Shown piece by piece: positions 24,901 to 26,364 of a stretch of 26,364 nucleotides of DNA. Source of the stretch: an uncultured Lachnospiraceae bacterium (lineage in GTDB: Bacteria; Bacillota; Clostridia; Lachnospirales; Lachnospiraceae); the NCBI GenBank assembly GCA_910588965.1, contig CAJUSO010000046.1:1-26364 (forward strand). The letters run 5' to 3'. The notes under the pieces are model-generated. The model was not told the DNA's origin. It worked only from the letters and a program-made list of their open reading frames with translations, and did not search any database. Position numbers and translations under genes: made by a program. The stretch's first letter is position 1; every line of letters begins with the position of its first letter.

Positions 24901-26132
24901 GGGTGAAGGTGTCCCAGAAGACGCAGTTCCCTTCTGAGGTTACGGAACTTGTGGTATCAGCCTTGCCTGGGATGGAGGCCCAGCCTTTTCAGATGAAGTT
25001 GCGGGTGCCCTACTGGGCGGCGGAAGGGTTTCGGGTCACCGTTAATGGGGCGGAAGCTGCCAAGGATCCGGAGCCAAGCACCTATCTTACCCTGGAACAT
25101 ATACAGGCTGGGGATTTAGTGGCAATTGAAATGCCTTGGGCGCCCCACCTGGATAAGACGCCGGATATGATTGGCATGTCCACTGTGGCAAGCCTCATGT
25201 ATGGCCCCTTTGTCATGGCAGCCAGGGGCAGCAGCAAGGAATGGAAGACATTGGTCCTGCCAGAGGATTTGGAGGAGTATTTCCAGGCGTCTGTGAACCC
25301 AGCTAATGGGTTCCCTATACTGACAGGGAAAGAGGATGATTTCCTCCCTTTGTTTGCGCCGGAATATGCCAAAGGCAGCTACCATGCTTATTTTAAAACC
25401 ATTCCAGCCGCAGATGGGAAGGCAATATGGCATGAAGCAAAGATTACGAATATAACGCCCAAAAGAGGGGATTTTACCTTAAGCACGGATATGGTAAAAG
25501 ATGGGGAAGAAATAACCGTTACAGCTTCCCCGAAGGAAGGGTACAGAGTAAAGAACCTGATTATTAATCAGAAGGAAGTACAGATAAAAAGCGACAATAC
25601 CTACATTATTAAAAATATAGAAAGTGATTTAGAGATTACAGGAAGTTTCTGCCCTATCAAAGCGCCTGTGCCAGATCCGGCGCATTTGGAATACCGGGCA
25701 ACTGCATATTCAGATTATACGGCCGAGTGGGAATATTTAGATGGCATAAAGGCTAATTGGGAGCCGGAAAGTTCCAACCAAGGGCGCATCGGCCTAGGAT
25801 GGGGGAATTACTACCAGGCGGCAGGCAGCGAGCATTATGTACAGTATGAATGGGATATGGAAATTTCCATGAACAAGTTTGAGGTGTATTGGTATGATGA
25901 TGGGAGCGGGACTAGGATACCTGGCAGCATAAAGGTTATGTATCTGGACGGGGGAGGCAGCTGGCAGGAAGCCAAGCTGTTCTCAGAGTACCAGGATGTG
26001 ATAGCTGCCGACAGGTATAATACCATACGTTTTGAAACAGTCACTACAACAGCGGTCAGGTTAGTTATGACGGTGTTGGAGGAGGCGGGGGCAAATGGCA
26101 TTTACCGCTGGAAGGTGAGCCTGGAAGAATAA
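21921..26132 (+). CDS. Secreted beta-L-arabinofuranosidase, GH127/GH146 type, shorter paralog
   Basis: This is predicted to cleave beta-linked L-arabinofuranose. ATG 21921 has AAGAGGTG (21905-21912) 8 nt upstream and begins a signal peptide ending near VHA-E (35/36). The 1403-aa protein repeats the paralog's order: LamG about 40-262; two aBig-like modules and one Big_4-like module to about 535; catalytic domain about 541-1170; InlB-like about 1175-1250; discoidin-like about 1250-1400. It then stops, lacking the FIVAR and lysine-rich Fn3 modules. The active-site residues are kept: E879 and C881 in CETC, and C954-C955 in TCCHS (Gly replaced by Ser after the His). It is probably an old tandem duplication, since the two differ throughout. 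Without the tail it may be released rather than wall-bound. I see no strong terminator after it. Confidence 0.92.
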   Translation: MKIRKRQPISLISLALSLTLFLVSFPLAGILPVHAEPEDGLILYYDFHLQNNGSTVISDASGSQNSGELKNANGKLDGTYSIEEVSIYGKDVHALHLSGGETGAYLQFPNGILYGHEAVTISAWVKLTTNNAYQRIWDFGTGQDKYIYLLSDGRNTGFWGYASAITTNGWTNEEGIQKKENIAKNRWVLATLVMDGTEMSLYENGRQIGNTVDTGICLADLGATTNNYLGYGQFTENPTAGWFAEVKIFNRALSGEEIKSMYTVDDAGIVSADILDLDMGDLSAVTENISLPAIGINGSAISWTSENKAISIQGSIAKVSRPAQGAQAATGTITATVTCGGESDQKAFPVTVLPKYSGRQVVEHDASALKEAVGDLSMLTEDIILPTQGEWGSSIQWSSDNPALTVRLGLAEVDRPKVGEQDAEGTLKATLAYGKEQAETSIPFQVLPYRKSLAVEETERIAVETFVWESPSLPHYVKAVYSDGSVRKLKAVWPDKINADKYSAPGQFTVEGSLVGEKSKITAEVTVVDGKRGHKEAVAEGFSLSDITLDKIGMNGSLLTQNRERALEYLKLLDGRRMLYNFYKTFGQEEKMEGIEPLGGWEAPDGLLRGHSTGHYMSALALAYASVGDGELKEKLDWIVHELRSLQVLSQGSPQVFSTEGVDQTLWSKDYTAWGEGFLSAYPPDQFALLEQYTPYGQIWAPYYTMHKLLAGLLDAYTYTGNEEALECAKDLGRWVCRRLHACDREKLSKMWGMDTSGEYGSCNGSLAKLYEYTGEMEFLEGAKLFDNTNFFHRMSKNVDDIAGKQTNRHVAQAVGALEVYGATLALGAPETDYYYIAKNFWDLAVSRYAYSIGGVGANGKFTESYQLASSISGKDNCETCTAYNMLELTAMLNQYEPDVAEYMDYYERTLYNHILPSQLPDSASEMHHGVASAIPISPGGYRSYSDDYKSFTCCHSTGMESHVKYQEAAYFKAADTLYVGLYLPSSVTWQEKGVKVSQKTQFPSEVTELVVSALPGMEAQPFQMKLRVPYWAAEGFRVTVNGAEAAKDPEPSTYLTLEHIQAGDLVAIEMPWAPHLDKTPDMIGMSTVASLMYGPFVMAARGSSKEWKTLVLPEDLEEYFQASVNPANGFPILTGKEDDFLPLFAPEYAKGSYHAYFKTIPAADGKAIWHEAKITNITPKRGDFTLSTDMVKDGEEITVTASPKEGYRVKNLIINQKEVQIKSDNTYIIKNIESDLEITGSFCPIKAPVPDPAHLEYRATAYSDYTAEWEYLDGIKANWEPESSNQGRIGLGWGNYYQAAGSEHYVQYEWDMEISMNKFEVYWYDDGSGTRIPGSIKVMYLDGGGSWQEAKLFSEYQDVIAADRYNTIRFETVTTTAVRLVMTVLEEAGANGIYRWKVSLEE

Positions 26133-26142
26133 ATACAGCAAA

Positions 26143-26156
26143 GCGGCATATGCTGC
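26143..26156. other. Weak hairpin after the second beta-arabinofuranosidase gene
   Basis: GCGGC, loop ATAT, GCTGC pairs over 5 bp with one G-T pair, 11 bp after the stop codon. No T-run follows, so it is a poor terminator candidate. Nothing better is visible before the tRNA promoter. Confidence 0.2.
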
Positions 26157-26222
26157 CATAGAGTACCAAAGGGAGGTTGAAAAATGGTTGGGAAAAAATA
26201 GAAAAAAAATTGAAAAAACTTG

Positions 26223-26251
26223 TTGACAAATGAAGTTTTTTCTAGTAGAAT
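26223..26251 (+). promoter_or_regulatory. Promoter of the tRNA-Ser gene
   Basis: A perfect TTGACA (26223-26228) and TAGAAT (26246-26251) are separated by 17 bp in AT-rich sequence, about 52 bp before the tRNA. This is the closest match to a sigma-A consensus promoter in the window, as expected for a stable RNA. Confidence 0.85.
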
Positions 26252-26303
26252 AATTATTGCGTTACGGCGCAGATGACAATTTTATAATAGAAAATGTCAG
26301 TTC

Positions 26304-26364
26304 GGAGAAGTACTCAAGAGGCCGAAGAGGCGCCCCTGCTAAGGGTGTAGGTCGGGTGACCGGC
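26304..26364 (+). tRNA. tRNA-Ser (anticodon GCU), cut by the window end
   Basis: The gene begins with acceptor arm GGAGAAG, then TA, a serine-type D arm, and an anticodon loop CTGCTAA with anticodon GCT at 26338-26340, read as serine AGC/AGU. A long variable arm starts (GGTCGGGTGACC), as expected for tRNA-Ser. The T arm and 3' acceptor strand lie beyond the window. Confidence 0.93.

Noticed and set aside
26184..26201. A five-codon reading frame (MVGKK) behind a strong GGGAGG at 26171-26176
   Set aside because: It is too short to call a gene. It could be a leader peptide or chance, and the tRNA promoter starts just downstream.

Overview
The window looks like a chromosomal segment of a gut-type member of the Bacillota, most likely a Lachnospiraceae relative. 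The reasons are moderate GC, strong AAGGAGG-type ribosome binding sites, a YesM/YesN-type two-component pair, an XpaC-TelA pair, and very large secreted enzymes built from LamG, Ig-like, FIVAR and lysine-rich C-terminal modules. This assignment comes from gene style only; there is no rRNA to confirm it.

Layout. (1) 119-4507 (+): a secreted multidomain GH51 alpha-L-arabinofuranosidase. (2) 4616-6316 (-): an ABC-class predicted ATPase, convergent with GH51 and sharing a strong hairpin terminator with it. (3) 6497-8910 (+): an XpaC-like membrane protein and a TelA-family protein, divergent from the ATPase across a promoter region with a palindrome. (4) 8911-9126: a short intergenic region with a 35-bp tandem repeat. 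(5) 9127-15610 (+): a secreted zinc metallopeptidase, a YesM-like histidine kinase, a YesN-like AraC response regulator and a sugar-binding lipoprotein, closely spaced and probably one transcript. (6) 15817-26132 (+): two tandem paralogous secreted beta-L-arabinofuranosidases (GH127/GH146 fold), separated by a 647-bp non-coding region rich in signals. (7) 26304 to the end: a partial tRNA-Ser(GCU) behind a near-consensus promoter.

How the parts may work together. The three glycosidases target alpha- and beta-linked L-arabinofuranose outside the cell. The kinase, regulator and lone solute-binding protein are placed to sense the released sugars. A 37-bp element with 31 identical positions lies upstream of both beta-arabinofuranosidase genes and is a good candidate for the regulator's binding site. 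The metallopeptidase has an HExxH-Tyr-Glu arrangement whose spacing matches that of Pro-Pro endopeptidase 1. Together this suggests attack on arabinosylated, proline-rich plant cell-wall glycoproteins (extensins) by glycosidases plus a proline-directed protease. That is an inference, not a demonstrated function.

The other notable non-coding signal is a hairpin-linker-hairpin module present twice between the two beta-arabinofuranosidase genes. Base changes between the copies preserve pairing.
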